Assembly: GCF_900114045.1 (NCBI RefSeq)
Contig: NZ_FORQ01000001.1
Location: 868,001 to 932,000 of the forward strand
DNA from: Kaistella treverensis
Lineage (GTDB): Bacteria > Bacteroidota > Bacteroidia > Flavobacteriales > Weeksellaceae
Reading direction: 5' to 3'
Length of the DNA stretch: 64,000 nucleotides
Notes under the pieces: model-generated
Seen by the model: the letters and a program-made list of their open reading frames with translations, nothing else
What the model was told of the DNA's origin: nothing
Databases searched by the model: none
Position numbers and translations under genes: made by a program
Shown: positions 54,909-63,448 of the stretch, in pieces
Position numbering within the stretch: the stretch's first letter is position 1
Layout of the letters: every line of letters begins with the position of its first letter

Positions 54909-56261
54909 TTATTTTTTTCTTTTGGCTTTGGATTTTGCTTTTTCCTGCGCGCGGTTTGCACCAATTTTTTTCGGAGCTTTTCTGGCATGAGGTCCGCCCC
55001 AGTTTTCCTTTTTATTTTTGTCTTTTTTCTCGTGAAATGCGCCGCCGCCATCTTCAAGTTTCACGGTGTGTGCATTTTTCATCACCACTTCATCTTTTTC
55101 TGAAGCAATTTTCACTGGATTTATTTTCACTTCGGCTGGGAAATCGATCATTTTCACCGCGCGATCCATTAAAAATTCGATATCAAACAATAAATCCTCT
55201 TCTTTTTTAGTGACGAATGAAATCGCGATACCATTTTTATCCGCACGACCTGTACGGCCAATACGGTGAATATATTGCTCCGGAACCTCCGGAATTTCAA
55301 AATTAATGACGTGCGTAATATCTGAAATATCCAGACCACGCGCCATAATATCCGTCGTGATCAAACCGCGCACTTTTTGCGATTCAAAACTGCGCATCGC
55401 GTTTAAACGGTAATTCTGCGATTTATTAGAGTGGATGACATCAAATTCACCCGGAAATAATTCATCAATTTTTGTGAAAAGATAATCTGCATTTTTTTTG
55501 TTATTGCAGAAAATCAATACTTTAGAAAGATCGTCATTCGTTTCTAAAAGATGTTGTAGCAAATTAATTTTGGTATTGAAATTTTCAACTTTATAGCCAA
55601 TTTGCTCGATTTTTTGTAATGGTGTTCCGGATTTTGCTAAGGAAATTTCCACCGGGCTCGAAAAATATTCATAAAGCAAGGCATCTACAGCTTCAGTCAT
55701 GGTTGCGGAAAAAAGAATATTCTGTCTTTTCTCTTTCATCATCTCGAAAATATGCGTCAGCTGCGCTTTGAAACCCAAATTCAGCATTTCATCAAACTCA
55801 TCGATGATCAGTTTATTGACTTCTTTCAGCGAAATGGCATTGTCAATCGCTAAATCCATTACGCGGCCCGGCGTTCCGACTAAAATATCGCAACCGTCGG
55901 CAAAAAGCAGTTTTTGGGTTTTAATATTTTTACCACCGTAAATTCCGATCACTCTTGTGGTCAGATTTTGTGTTAAATTTTCCACCACGCCGGCAACCTG
56001 AACCACAAGTTCGCGCGTAGGAACCAGAATTAAAACCGTAGGGTTTCCGGTTTTGTTATATTTCCAGGTTTTCAGAACAGGAAGAAGATAAGCCAAAGTT
56101 TTTCCGGTTCCGGTTTGCGCAATTCCCATGACATCGCGGCCCGACAGAATAGGGCTTATGGTTTTCTGCTGAATCGGTGTTGGTTCAAACAGATTGGAAT
56201 CTGCTAAAACATCAAGGATTTTTTCCGGAAGATTAAAATCGGCAAAAGTCATTTTTTCCAT
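54909..56261 (-). CDS. DEAD-box RNA helicase (RhlE-like)
   Basis: A 450-residue helicase with Q-motif (FADFNLPEKIL...PTPIQ), motif I AQTGTGKT (about 46-53), motif II DEFD in IIDEFDEML (a DEAD variant), motif III SAT, and motif VI HRIGRTGR. The last 60 residues are a lysine-rich tail (KKDKNKKENWGG), probably for RNA binding. It likely remodels rRNA or mRNA structures. The -7 box TATCTTTG is 4 nt from the start codon; MEKM offers a second ATG nine bases later. Confidence 0.92.
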   Translation of the reverse strand: MEKMTFADFNLPEKILDVLADSNLFEPTPIQQKTISPILSGRDVMGIAQTGTGKTLAYLLPVLKTWKYNKTGNPTVLILVPTRELVVQVAGVVENLTQNLTTRVIGIYGGKNIKTQKLLFADGCDILVGTPGRVMDLAIDNAISLKEVNKLIIDEFDEMLNLGFKAQLTHIFEMMKEKRQNILFSATMTEAVDALLYEYFSSPVEISLAKSGTPLQKIEQIGYKVENFNTKINLLQHLLETNDDLSKVLIFCNNKKNADYLFTKIDELFPGEFDVIHSNKSQNYRLNAMRSFESQKVRGLITTDIMARGLDISDITHVINFEIPEVPEQYIHRIGRTGRADKNGIAISFVTKKEEDLLFDIEFLMDRAVKMIDFPAEVKINPVKIASEKDEVVMKNAHTVKLEDGGGAFHEKKDKNKKENWGGPHARKAPKKIGANRAQEKAKSKAKRKK

Positions 56262-56265
56262 TTTG

Positions 56266-56273
56266 CAAAGATA
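56266..56273 (-). promoter_or_regulatory. Candidate -7 box of the DEAD-box gene, predicted leaderless
   Basis: TATCTTTG on the minus strand, then CAAA and the ATG. Confidence 0.5.
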
Positions 56274-56313
56274 GTTTTTTTGACAGGATTAGAATATTTC
56301 GTAATTTGGAGGA

Positions 56314-56955
56314 ATGAAAGGTTATATTCTGTTACTCTTTTTGGTATTTATTTCCTGCGAAAAGCAGGAAAAATCTCAAAATACCGAAACTTCTGCAACA
56401 GCTTTAAAAACGGAAAAATCTGACAAAAAAACCCAGAATTTTTTAGAATTAACCGACTGGTTTAAATATTATAAAGAAAAAAATCCGGCATTTTCAGCCG
56501 AAAAATTTACACTTCAACAAACTTCACCATTATCCTACGGTGAAACGTCGGTTAAAATTTTGAATCAAAAAGGTTTCAATGAAATCTATGCGCCCTTTTT
56601 TATTTTTAATGAAAGCAAAGATAATTACCTCGATATTGATAGCTATCACTGGATTATTTCTCCTGATGGTTACGCCGGCTTTGAAGCCGACCAGCAAATT
56701 GTTTTGGTGGATATAAAGAAAAAAGAAGCCAGACAAATCGCGTTTTATGGACCGTCGTTCCGGATTGAAGATGCAGTTTGGAAAGGCGATTCCGTGGCGG
56801 TTTTGCTTGGAAATTCATATGAAAAAGTTCCTTTTAAAGTGGAATTCAATTTCCCAAAAAACCTGGTAAAAAATTACCAATATTCCGACACTTTAAAGTT
56901 TGAAAAACCTTTCTCTGAAATTCGCTTAGAAAAAAAAGGAATTAAAATAAATTAA
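56314..56955 (+). CDS. Lipoprotein of unknown function
   Basis: A 213-residue protein with a lipoprotein signal (VFISCEKQ, Cys15), a short charged linker (about 16-45) and a beta-rich domain. An acidic patch (ESKDNYLDIDSYHW) sits near residue 110. Family not recognised. A GGAGG Shine-Dalgarno-like site lies 3 nt before the ATG, unusual in this genome, which mostly lacks such sites. Convergent with guaA. Confidence 0.75.
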   Translation: MKGYILLLFLVFISCEKQEKSQNTETSATALKTEKSDKKTQNFLELTDWFKYYKEKNPAFSAEKFTLQQTSPLSYGETSVKILNQKGFNEIYAPFFIFNESKDNYLDIDSYHWIISPDGYAGFEADQQIVLVDIKKKEARQIAFYGPSFRIEDAVWKGDSVAVLLGNSYEKVPFKVEFNFPKNLVKNYQYSDTLKFEKPFSEIRLEKKGIKIN

Positions 56956-56983
56956 CCCCTTTTTTGATGTTTTTTTCTGAAAA

Positions 56984-58513
56984 TTATTCCCATTCAATCG
57001 TTGCCGGCGGTTTGCTGGAAATGTCGTAAGTAACGCGATTGATGCCGCGAACTTCGTTTATAATTCGGTTTGAAATAGTATCTAAAAATTCGTACGGCAA
57101 ACGGCTCCATGTTGCCGTCATAAAGTCGGTCGTGTTTGCGGAGCGTACCACAGCGGTGAATTCATAAGTACGCTCGTCGCCCATTACACCGACAGATTTT
57201 ACCGGAAGTAAAACTACAAAGGCCTGAGAAACGGTATCGTAGAGTTTATTTTTATATAATTCTTCGATAAAAATATCATCGGCTTCCTGTAGAATTCTCA
57301 CTTTTTCTGCGTCTACAGCGCCCAAAATCCTGATTCCCAAACCTGGTCCCGGAAACGGATGACGATGAACCAAATGATGTGGAATTCCGAGCTCCTCACC
57401 TACTTTGCGAACCTCATCTTTAAAAAGTTCGCGCAGCGGTTCCAAAAGTTGCATTTTCATATGTTCAGGAAGTCCGCCTACGTTATGATGCGATTTTATA
57501 ACCGCGGAAGGACCTTTCACCGACTGACTTTCAATAACATCCGGGTAAATGGTGCCTTGCGCTAAAAATTTTGCACCTTCGAATTTATGCGATTCTTCAT
57601 CGAAGACGGCAACAAATTCATTACCGATGATTTTACGTTTTTCTTCTGGATCGGAAACGCCTGCAAGTTTTGCTAAAAACCGGTCAGCAGCATCTACCAT
57701 ATCAATTTTCAGGTTGAAATGTTCGCCGTAGTTTTCCATCACTTTTCTACCTTCGTCTTTGCGTAAAAGTCCGGTATCCACAAAAATACACTGAAGCTGA
57801 TCGCCAATAGCGCGGTGAATTAGGACCGCCGCTACAGAAGAATCTACACCGCCAGAAAGTCCCAAAATTACTTTTTGATGACCAACGGTTTCTTTAATAT
57901 GGGCAATTGCGGTATCGATATAATTGGTAAGTTTCCAGTTCTTTGGTGCTTCGCAAATATTGAAAACAAAGTTTTCGATCATACGCCAACCTTCCTCGGT
58001 GTGCGAAACTTCGGGGTGGAACTGTACACAATATATTTTTTTAGTTTCATCGGAAATGGCGGAAATTACGTCCGTAGTTCCGTTGATGACAAATCCTGGT
58101 GGCACGGTTTCCACCTCATCGAAATGGCTCATCCAAACAGTGGAAAATCTGCCGACACCTGAAAGTAAACGGTTGGATTTCTGGATTTGAAGTTTTGCTT
58201 TGCCGTACTCGCCCTTCACGCCTTTTTTTACGGTTCCGCCAAGCAAATGCGTCGTAAGCTGCATGCCGTAGCAAATTCCCAAAACGGGAATATTTTGCTC
58301 GAATAAGGCTTTGTCGACTAAATTAGCGTTTTCTACATTCACGGAACTTGGTCCGCCGGAAAGGATAATTCCGGATGGTTCGCGCTCGAGGATTTCCTGT
58401 AAAGGTGTATTGAAAGGCAGCACTTCTGAATAAACGCCAAGCTCGCGAATTCGCCGGCCGATGAGTTGATTATATTGTGATCCAAAGTCAAGGATGATGA
58501 TTCCGTTTTGCAT
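56984..58513 (-). CDS. guaA: GMP synthase (glutamine-hydrolysing)
   Basis: A 509-residue two-domain enzyme. The glutamine amidotransferase domain has nucleophile Cys81 (LGICYGMQ) and a His/Glu pair in QFHPEVSHTEEG. The ATP-pyrophosphatase domain has LSGGVDSSVAA (about 217-227), and the C-terminus has HPFPGPGLGIR and SSKPPATIEWE. It converts XMP to GMP. It lies downstream of purD on the same strand, separated by 228 bp with a terminator, a candidate structured RNA and three palindromic repeats, so it is probably regulated separately. Confidence 0.96.
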   Translation of the reverse strand: MQNGIIILDFGSQYNQLIGRRIRELGVYSEVLPFNTPLQEILEREPSGIILSGGPSSVNVENANLVDKALFEQNIPVLGICYGMQLTTHLLGGTVKKGVKGEYGKAKLQIQKSNRLLSGVGRFSTVWMSHFDEVETVPPGFVINGTTDVISAISDETKKIYCVQFHPEVSHTEEGWRMIENFVFNICEAPKNWKLTNYIDTAIAHIKETVGHQKVILGLSGGVDSSVAAVLIHRAIGDQLQCIFVDTGLLRKDEGRKVMENYGEHFNLKIDMVDAADRFLAKLAGVSDPEEKRKIIGNEFVAVFDEESHKFEGAKFLAQGTIYPDVIESQSVKGPSAVIKSHHNVGGLPEHMKMQLLEPLRELFKDEVRKVGEELGIPHHLVHRHPFPGPGLGIRILGAVDAEKVRILQEADDIFIEELYKNKLYDTVSQAFVVLLPVKSVGVMGDERTYEFTAVVRSANTTDFMTATWSRLPYEFLDTISNRIINEVRGINRVTYDISSKPPATIEWE

Positions 58514-58529
58514 AATATTGAAATTCGAA

Positions 58530-58622
58530 AAATAATTTTATTTGCTGTTATTTTGCCATTTTTTTGTGAAATGGCTGTTTTGGCATTTTTAAAAAACCTG
58601 CGCTTTTAGCTGCGAATTTTTT
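58530..58622. repeat. Three copies of the dispersed palindrome upstream of guaA
   Basis: Copies at about 58530-58565 (GCTGTTATTTTGCC core), 58569-58590 (ATGGC-TGTTT-TGGCAT) and 58591-58622 (CTGCG-CTTTTAG-CTGCG core). Confidence 0.5.
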
Positions 58623-58701
58623 AGCCCTGATTGAAGCGGCATCCTTTTGCGGCGCAAAGCAGAGCAAAAGATAGAGCTGAAAGCAGGTTCCCGGCTCCTG
58701 A
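58623..58701. ncRNA. Candidate structured RNA element between purD and guaA
   Basis: The sequence starts AGCCCTGATTGAAGCGGCAT on the plus strand. Nested inverted repeats are AGCC (58623-58626)/GGCT (58693-58696), CCTG (58626-58629)/CAGG (58684-58687) and CTTTTGC (58644-58650)/GCAAAAG (58664-58670), with a 13-nt apical loop. Between the stems are purine-rich internal loops (GATTGAAGCGGCATC and ATAGAGCTGAAAG). It is far more GC-rich than the intergenic DNA around it. As far as I recall, very similar elements recur in many Flavobacteriia genomes. The true strand is uncertain. Confidence 0.5.
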
Positions 58702-58710
58702 AAAATTCTA

Positions 58711-58743
58711 AAAAAAGACGTGGAAAAACCACGCCTTTTTTTT
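58711..58743 (-). terminator. Terminator of purD
   Basis: AAGACGTGG / CCACGCCTT (one A-C mismatch), A5/T5 loop and T7 tail on the minus strand, starting at the purD stop. Confidence 0.8.
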
Positions 58744-59980
58744 AAAACTTACCGATGTCTTCGCGGTAATATTCGTAATCGTAATGGATGATGTTCGCAT
58801 CTGCATATACTTTCTTGCACGCTTCGTCGTAGGTTTCGCCGGTCGCCACCAAGCTTAAAACGCGGCCACCGCTAGTTACTGTTTTGTTGCCACGCATTTG
58901 CGCGCCGGCAAATAAAACTTCGCTGTGCGAAATTTTATCGATGTTTCTGATCTCAAAACCGGTTTCGATCTGGCGCGGATATCCGCCGGAACACATCACG
59001 AGACACACTGCTTTTTCGTCACGGAATTTTAGTTCGATGTCGTTGCCTTCCAGACAATCCATAATCACATCGTAGAGATTATTTTCCAACAACGCCATAA
59101 TCACCTGTGTTTCCGGATCGCCGAGACGCATGTTGTACTCCAGCAGATAAGTTCCGTTCCCGGTAACCATGAGGCCGAAGAAAATAAATCCTTTGAAATT
59201 GATTTTGTAAGAATGCAGACCTTCTAAAGTTGGCTTTAAAATATTTTCCTCAAAATCACGCTGATGTTCTTCGGTAAATTCCGGACTTGGCGCCACACTT
59301 CCCATTCCGCCGGTGTTTGGACCCATATCGCCGTTTCCAGCTTTTTTATAATCTTTTACGGGAATACACGGGAAAAGTTTTGTACCATTTGAAAAAGCGA
59401 TAATTGAAGTTTCAAAACCTCTCAGATATTCCTCAATAACCAACTGAATTCCGGCGTCCCCGTAAATTCTTTCGATCATAAATTTGTGAATCGTAGATTC
59501 TGCTTCTGCCAAATCGTCGGCGATCACCACGCCTTTACCACCAGCAAGTCCGCTGGCTTTGATGACAATCGGGAATTGCTGTTCACGAACATAATTGATC
59601 GCGCTTTGGTACGCATCAAAAACTACAGCTTTCGCAGTTTTGATGTTGTGCGTTTGCATGAATTTTTTCGAAAATGCCTTACTACCTTCAAGCTCCGCCG
59701 TTCTTTTGCGCGGTCCGAAAATTTTCAGGTTGTGCTTTTTAAATTCATCTACAATTCCTGCAACTAAAGGCGCTTCCGGCCCTACAATCGTAAGATCTAT
59801 TCTTTCTTTGATGGCGAAATCGCGTAAGCCTTCAATGCTGTCTTCATACACGTTTTGTCCCAGTAAGTCTGTAGTCGCGTTCCCTTTTGCGAAATACATT
59901 TTAGAAATTCTTCGGTCGCTTTTCAGCTTCATCGCGATGGCAGATTCTCTGGCGCCGTTTCCTACGATTAGTATTTTCAT
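58742..59980 (-). CDS. purD: Phosphoribosylamine--glycine ligase
   Basis: A 412-residue ATP-grasp enzyme with N-terminal LIVGNGARESAIA (3-15), GPEAPLVAGIVDEF, the ATP-grasp core IKASGLAGGKGVVIADD (about 141-157) and metal-binding ENMRLGDPETQ-like LEYNMRLGDPETQ. It makes glycinamide ribonucleotide in purine synthesis. It follows purH by 98 bp but has its own full promoter (60009-60039), and ends at a terminator. Confidence 0.96.
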   Translation of the reverse strand: MKILIVGNGARESAIAMKLKSDRRISKMYFAKGNATTDLLGQNVYEDSIEGLRDFAIKERIDLTIVGPEAPLVAGIVDEFKKHNLKIFGPRKRTAELEGSKAFSKKFMQTHNIKTAKAVVFDAYQSAINYVREQQFPIVIKASGLAGGKGVVIADDLAEAESTIHKFMIERIYGDAGIQLVIEEYLRGFETSIIAFSNGTKLFPCIPVKDYKKAGNGDMGPNTGGMGSVAPSPEFTEEHQRDFEENILKPTLEGLHSYKINFKGFIFFGLMVTGNGTYLLEYNMRLGDPETQVIMALLENNLYDVIMDCLEGNDIELKFRDEKAVCLVMCSGGYPRQIETGFEIRNIDKISHSEVLFAGAQMRGNKTVTSGGRVLSLVATGETYDEACKKVYADANIIHYDYEYYREDIGKF

Positions 59981-60008
59981 TTTATTTGATTGTTTTTTTT
60001 GAATTTAA

Positions 60009-60039
60009 CAAATTTAGGAATTTGAAAATCATTTTCAAA
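60009..60039 (-). promoter_or_regulatory. Promoter of purD
   Basis: On the minus strand: TTTG (60036-60039), 19 bp, TAAATTTG (60009-60016), a full Bacteroidetes consensus, 28 bp before the ATG. Confidence 0.7.
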
Positions 60040-60078
60040 CTTGCCTAAAAAATCACTGTTTTCTGGACTATAGCAAAA

Positions 60079-61596
60079 TCAATGCAGAAAATGGCGCATA
60101 CCTGTAAGCATCATCGGAATTCCGTATTCATCCGATGCCTGGATGCTTTCCTCATCGCGCATACTTCCACCCGGCTGAATGATGGCTTTAATGCCTTCTT
60201 TCGCGCAAAAATCCACCACATCGCGGAAAGGGAAGAAAGCATCGGAAGCTAAAACCAGATCACCGCCGAATTTCTCTTTGGCTCGTTCTACAGCGTGTTG
60301 CGTTGCCCAAATTCGGTTCACCTGACCGCCGCCGATTCCCAATGCCTGAAAACCGTTTGAAACCACGATGGCATTTGATTTTACGTATTTTACAACGCGT
60401 TGTGCAAACAAAAGCGCTTTTTCCTGTTCTGATGTTGGCTGCGAAGTCGTGACCGTTTTAATATCTTCGGAAAATTGGCTGTCGGTTGCCTGAACCAACA
60501 TTCCGCCATCTATTTTCACCCAGGTTTGCGTGTCGGAAACCGGATTTTTTATCTTGATAATCCGCAGATTTTTTTTCTTTTTTAAAAGTTCCAGCGCATC
60601 ATCATCAAAATTAGGCGCCATTACAATTTCCAGGAACGTTTTGTTGAGTTCTTCTGCAGTCGCCAAATCAACGGTAAAATTCATGCCGATAATGCCGCCA
60701 AAAATTGAAACCGGATCACATTCAAAAGTTTTGGTATAGGTTTCTACTGCAGTATTTCCGATCGCTACACCACAAGGCGTGGAATGTTTCACCGCGCAGC
60801 ACGCCATTTCATTCTGGAATTCATTTACGACTTTCCAGCATAAATCCATATCGCGCAGATTGTTAAAAGACAGCTCTTTACCGCCTAAAATTTCGAAATC
60901 TTTCATGGCGCCGTTTTCTGTGGTTGAAACGTAGTAAGCTGCGCTTTGATGAGGATTCTCACCATATCGAAGATCAGAAACTTTTTGATAAGAAGCGTTC
61001 AGATACTGCGGATATTCTTCATCTAAAAGCATTTGCGAAATCGCCGCGTCGTATGCTGACGTCATGTTGAAAACTTTTCCGGCTAATTTTTTCCGGGTTT
61101 CTAGAGACGTGTCGCCGTTTTGTTCCATTTCACTTTGAACCAAAGCATAATCTTCTACATTGGTAATTACGGCAACTGACTGGAAATTCTTCGCACCCGA
61201 CCTTAACATGGAAGGTCCGCCGATGTCGATAAATTCTACTTTTTCTTCCAAAGAAATATCGGTATTTGCGTGTGCAAAAAATGGATAAAGATTTACCACT
61301 ACCATGTCAATCAGCGAAATATTGTGCTCCGCAACAGTGCTCATGTGCTCCTCGTTGTCGCGAACTGCGAGCAAACCGCCGTGAACTTTCGGGTGCAACG
61401 TTTTCACGCGACCGTCTAACATTTCGGGCAAATTGGTGACTTCATCAATTTGAATCGGGCTTAAACCCGCATCTTTTAAATGTTTAAAAGTTCCGCCTGT
61501 GGAAATCAGTTCGTAGTTATTGACTTCCAAAAATTTTGCAAAATCAATGAGTCCGGATTTATCGGAAACGGAGATCAGCGCTCGTTTTTTTAACAT
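60079..61596 (-). CDS. purH: Bifunctional AICAR transformylase/IMP cyclohydrolase
   Basis: A 505-residue two-domain enzyme: an N-terminal MGS-like cyclohydrolase ([38 protein letters not shown] at about 62-75) and a C-terminal AICAR transformylase ([14 protein letters not shown] with the catalytic Lys-His, and [13 protein letters not shown]). It performs the last two steps to IMP. Part of the minus-strand purM-purN-purH series, 92 bp after purN. Confidence 0.97.
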   Translation of the reverse strand: MLKKRALISVSDKSGLIDFAKFLEVNNYELISTGGTFKHLKDAGLSPIQIDEVTNLPEMLDGRVKTLHPKVHGGLLAVRDNEEHMSTVAEHNISLIDMVVVNLYPFFAHANTDISLEEKVEFIDIGGPSMLRSGAKNFQSVAVITNVEDYALVQSEMEQNGDTSLETRKKLAGKVFNMTSAYDAAISQMLLDEEYPQYLNASYQKVSDLRYGENPHQSAAYYVSTTENGAMKDFEILGGKELSFNNLRDMDLCWKVVNEFQNEMACCAVKHSTPCGVAIGNTAVETYTKTFECDPVSIFGGIIGMNFTVDLATAEELNKTFLEIVMAPNFDDDALELLKKKKNLRIIKIKNPVSDTQTWVKIDGGMLVQATDSQFSEDIKTVTTSQPTSEQEKALLFAQRVVKYVKSNAIVVSNGFQALGIGGGQVNRIWATQHAVERAKEKFGGDLVLASDAFFPFRDVVDFCAKEGIKAIIQPGGSMRDEESIQASDEYGIPMMLTGMRHFLH

Positions 61597-61651
61597 TTTC
61601 TTTCTTTTTTACTTTTTATTAGATTCCGTTCTTTCACCAACGGTTATTTTT

Positions 61652-61682
61652 AAATTTTCGGCCCTTTTTGAGCCAAATTTTT
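61652..61682. repeat. Copy of the dispersed palindrome between purN and purH
   Basis: AAATTTTCGGCC-CTTTTTGA-GCCAAATTTTT. It sits inside the pur transcript and, as a weak hairpin, might reduce read-through. Confidence 0.5.
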
Positions 61683-61688
61683 AGTTTC

Positions 61689-62255
61689 TCATTTGTTTCC
61701 TAAAGCTAAATTTATCGCCTCCGGATAAATCTCAAATTCAACCTCGTGGATTCTCTTTACTAAAGATTCTAAAGTTTCCTCCGTGGAAATTTCGAATGAT
61801 TTCTGAAGAATAATTTCGCCTTCATCGATGCCGGCTGTAACGTAATGCACCGTCGCACCACTTTCTATTTCACCGGCTTTTAAAACCGCTTCGTGCACGT
61901 GATTTCCCCACATTCCCTTTCCACCAAATTTTGGCAGCAATGCCGGATGAATATTGATAATTTTTCCGGAAAATGAATTGCAAAATTCTGCCGGTAAAAT
62001 GGACAAAAAACCTGCAAGCACGATCAAGTCGGTGTTTTTTGGCAAAATACTTATCAATTCCTGGGAGAAATTTTTCCCACGCGGAATTTTTTCGGCCTTA
62101 ATTTGATGTTTTTTTGCTCTTTCTAAACCGTAGCAGTCGCGGTCTGCAACCACCAAACTGATTTGTGCGTCAGCAATTTCGCCACTTTCAACGCAGTCGA
62201 TAATTCGCTGCAAATTGGTGCCGCCACCGGAAACTAAAACAACAATCTTTTTCAT
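61689..62255 (-). CDS. purN: Phosphoribosylglycinamide formyltransferase
   Basis: A 188-residue folate-dependent GAR transformylase. It begins KKIVVLVSGGGTNLQRIID, has LAGFLSILPAEF and NIHPALLPKFGGKGMWG (catalytic Asn and His, about 100-116), and the downstream catalytic Asp in GIDEGEII. It formylates GAR. The ATG at 62255 matches the family start; an upstream ATG at 62267 would add MFCK. It lies 51 bp after purM. Confidence 0.95.
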   Translation of the reverse strand: MKKIVVLVSGGGTNLQRIIDCVESGEIADAQISLVVADRDCYGLERAKKHQIKAEKIPRGKNFSQELISILPKNTDLIVLAGFLSILPAEFCNSFSGKIINIHPALLPKFGGKGMWGNHVHEAVLKAGEIESGATVHYVTAGIDEGEIILQKSFEISTEETLESLVKRIHEVEFEIYPEAINLALGNK

Positions 62256-62267
62256 TTTACAAAACAT

Positions 62268-62299
62268 AAAAATTTGCCGTTTAAAGGGCTAAAAATTTT
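62268..62299. repeat. Copy of the dispersed palindrome between purM and purN
   Basis: AAAAATTTGCC-GTTTAAA-GGGCTAAAAATTTT, between the purM stop and the purN start. Confidence 0.55.
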
Positions 62300-62306
62300 C
62301 AATTTT

Positions 62307-63296
62307 TTAAATCAGTTGGATTTTTTCCGGTCCTTCGGTGATTTCGCCAATTTCGTACGCATCTTCCACCAAGTTCATGACTTTTCCGGCGTGTTCCGGA
62401 TCAACCACAACCACCATTCCGACACCCATATTGAACGTTCCGTACATTTCCATTCGCTCAATATTTCCTCTTTTTTCCAGTTCCAACATTACGGACGGAA
62501 TTCTAATTTTCGAAGTTTCAATTGTGGCGCACAAATTTTCGGGGATAATTCGGGGAATATTTTCAATAATTCCACCGCCGGTGATGTGCGCAATTCCGGC
62601 CAATCTCACCTCTTCCAAAATTTTATGAATGGGTTGAAAATACAATCTTGTCGGTTCCAAAAGCGTTTCGTAAAGTGGTTTTCCTTCAAATTCTTCATTA
62701 AAATCCGGGAAAATTTTTCTCACCAAAGAAAATCCGTTGGAATGGAAACCGGAACTCGGCAAGGCGATAATTTTACAGCCTTTCTTTATTTTAGAACCAT
62801 CGATAATATGGTTTTTTTCTACAATTCCAACGCAAAAACCGGCGACATCGTAATCACCAGGTTTGTACATTCCGGGCATTTCCGCGGTTTCACCACCAAT
62901 CAGCGCGCAATTGTTGTCTTTGCAAGCTTTCACCATTCCCATCACAATTTCTGCCGCAATATCAGCATCAAGTTTTCCGCAGGCTAAATAATCAAGGAAA
63001 AATAAAGGTTTTGCGCCGTGGCAGATGATATCGTTCGCGCACATAGCAAAACAATCAACGCCGATTGAATCATATTTTTTAGAATCGAGTGCGACTTTAA
63101 GTTTCGTTCCTACTCCATCCGTTCCGCTGACCAAAACCGGATTTTTGTAACCTGCAATTTCATAAAAAGCACCGAAGCTTCCCAAATTATTTAAAACATT
63201 CGGGTTGTGCGTTTCTGCGACAGCAGATTTAATTTTATCTACGGTCTTGTAGCCTTCTTCTTTGTCTACACCGGCAGATTTATAGGTATTGCTCAT
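62307..63296 (-). CDS. purM: Phosphoribosylformylglycinamidine cyclo-ligase
   Basis: A 329-residue AIR synthetase. The N-terminal SYKSAGVDKEEGYKTVDKIK-like start reads YKSAGVDKEEGYKTVDKI, followed by VSGTDGVGTKLKVAL, IGGETAEMPGMY (about 148-159) and the C-terminal GGGIIENIPRII. It makes AIR from FGAM with ATP. First gene of the purM-purN-purH series. A terminator hairpin of a separate small ORF lies 40 bp upstream. Confidence 0.96.
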   Translation of the reverse strand: MSNTYKSAGVDKEEGYKTVDKIKSAVAETHNPNVLNNLGSFGAFYEIAGYKNPVLVSGTDGVGTKLKVALDSKKYDSIGVDCFAMCANDIICHGAKPLFFLDYLACGKLDADIAAEIVMGMVKACKDNNCALIGGETAEMPGMYKPGDYDVAGFCVGIVEKNHIIDGSKIKKGCKIIALPSSGFHSNGFSLVRKIFPDFNEEFEGKPLYETLLEPTRLYFQPIHKILEEVRLAGIAHITGGGIIENIPRIIPENLCATIETSKIRIPSVMLELEKRGNIERMEMYGTFNMGVGMVVVVDPEHAGKVMNLVEDAYEIGEITEGPEKIQLI

Positions 63297-63338
63297 GGTT
63301 GCTTTTTTAAATAATGTACTATAAAGTTACGGAAATAA

Positions 63339-63371
63339 AAAAGCCGAAAGTCAGTCTGACCGTCGGCTTTT
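63339..63371 (-). terminator. Hairpin terminator upstream of purM
   Basis: AAAAGCCGA / TCGGCTTTT (9 bp) enclosing a GTCAG-T-CTGAC inner repeat, with T6 on the minus strand. It directly follows the stop of a short minus-strand ORF. Alternatively it lies in a purM leader and acts as an attenuator. Confidence 0.7.
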
Positions 63372-63373
63372 CA

Positions 63374-63448
63374 TTATTTTTCAGCGTCAATTTTCTCTCC
63401 AAAACTTTGGTTTATTTCTTTTGGTGAATAAAATTGAGGCGCTTTCAC
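63374..63448 (-). CDS. Possible small protein gene (24 residues, GTG start)
   Basis: GTG at 63448 opens a 24-codon frame starting MKAPQFYSPKEINQSF and ending GEKIDAEK, with a TAA stop 2 bp before the terminator hairpin. Codon choice resembles real genes here. The frame stays open about 50 codons further upstream but without any ATG, GTG or TTG. A TATTTTCG sequence (one mismatch to TAnnTTTG) lies about 25 bp before the GTG. No family recognised. It could also be the remains of a longer gene. Confidence 0.4.
   Translation of the reverse strand: MKAPQFYSPKEINQSFGEKIDAEK

Noticed and set aside
62274-62987. Long plus-strand ORF of 237 codons
   Set aside because: Fully antisense to purM, whose motifs are clear; phenylalanine- and histidine-rich composition is that of a reverse-frame shadow.
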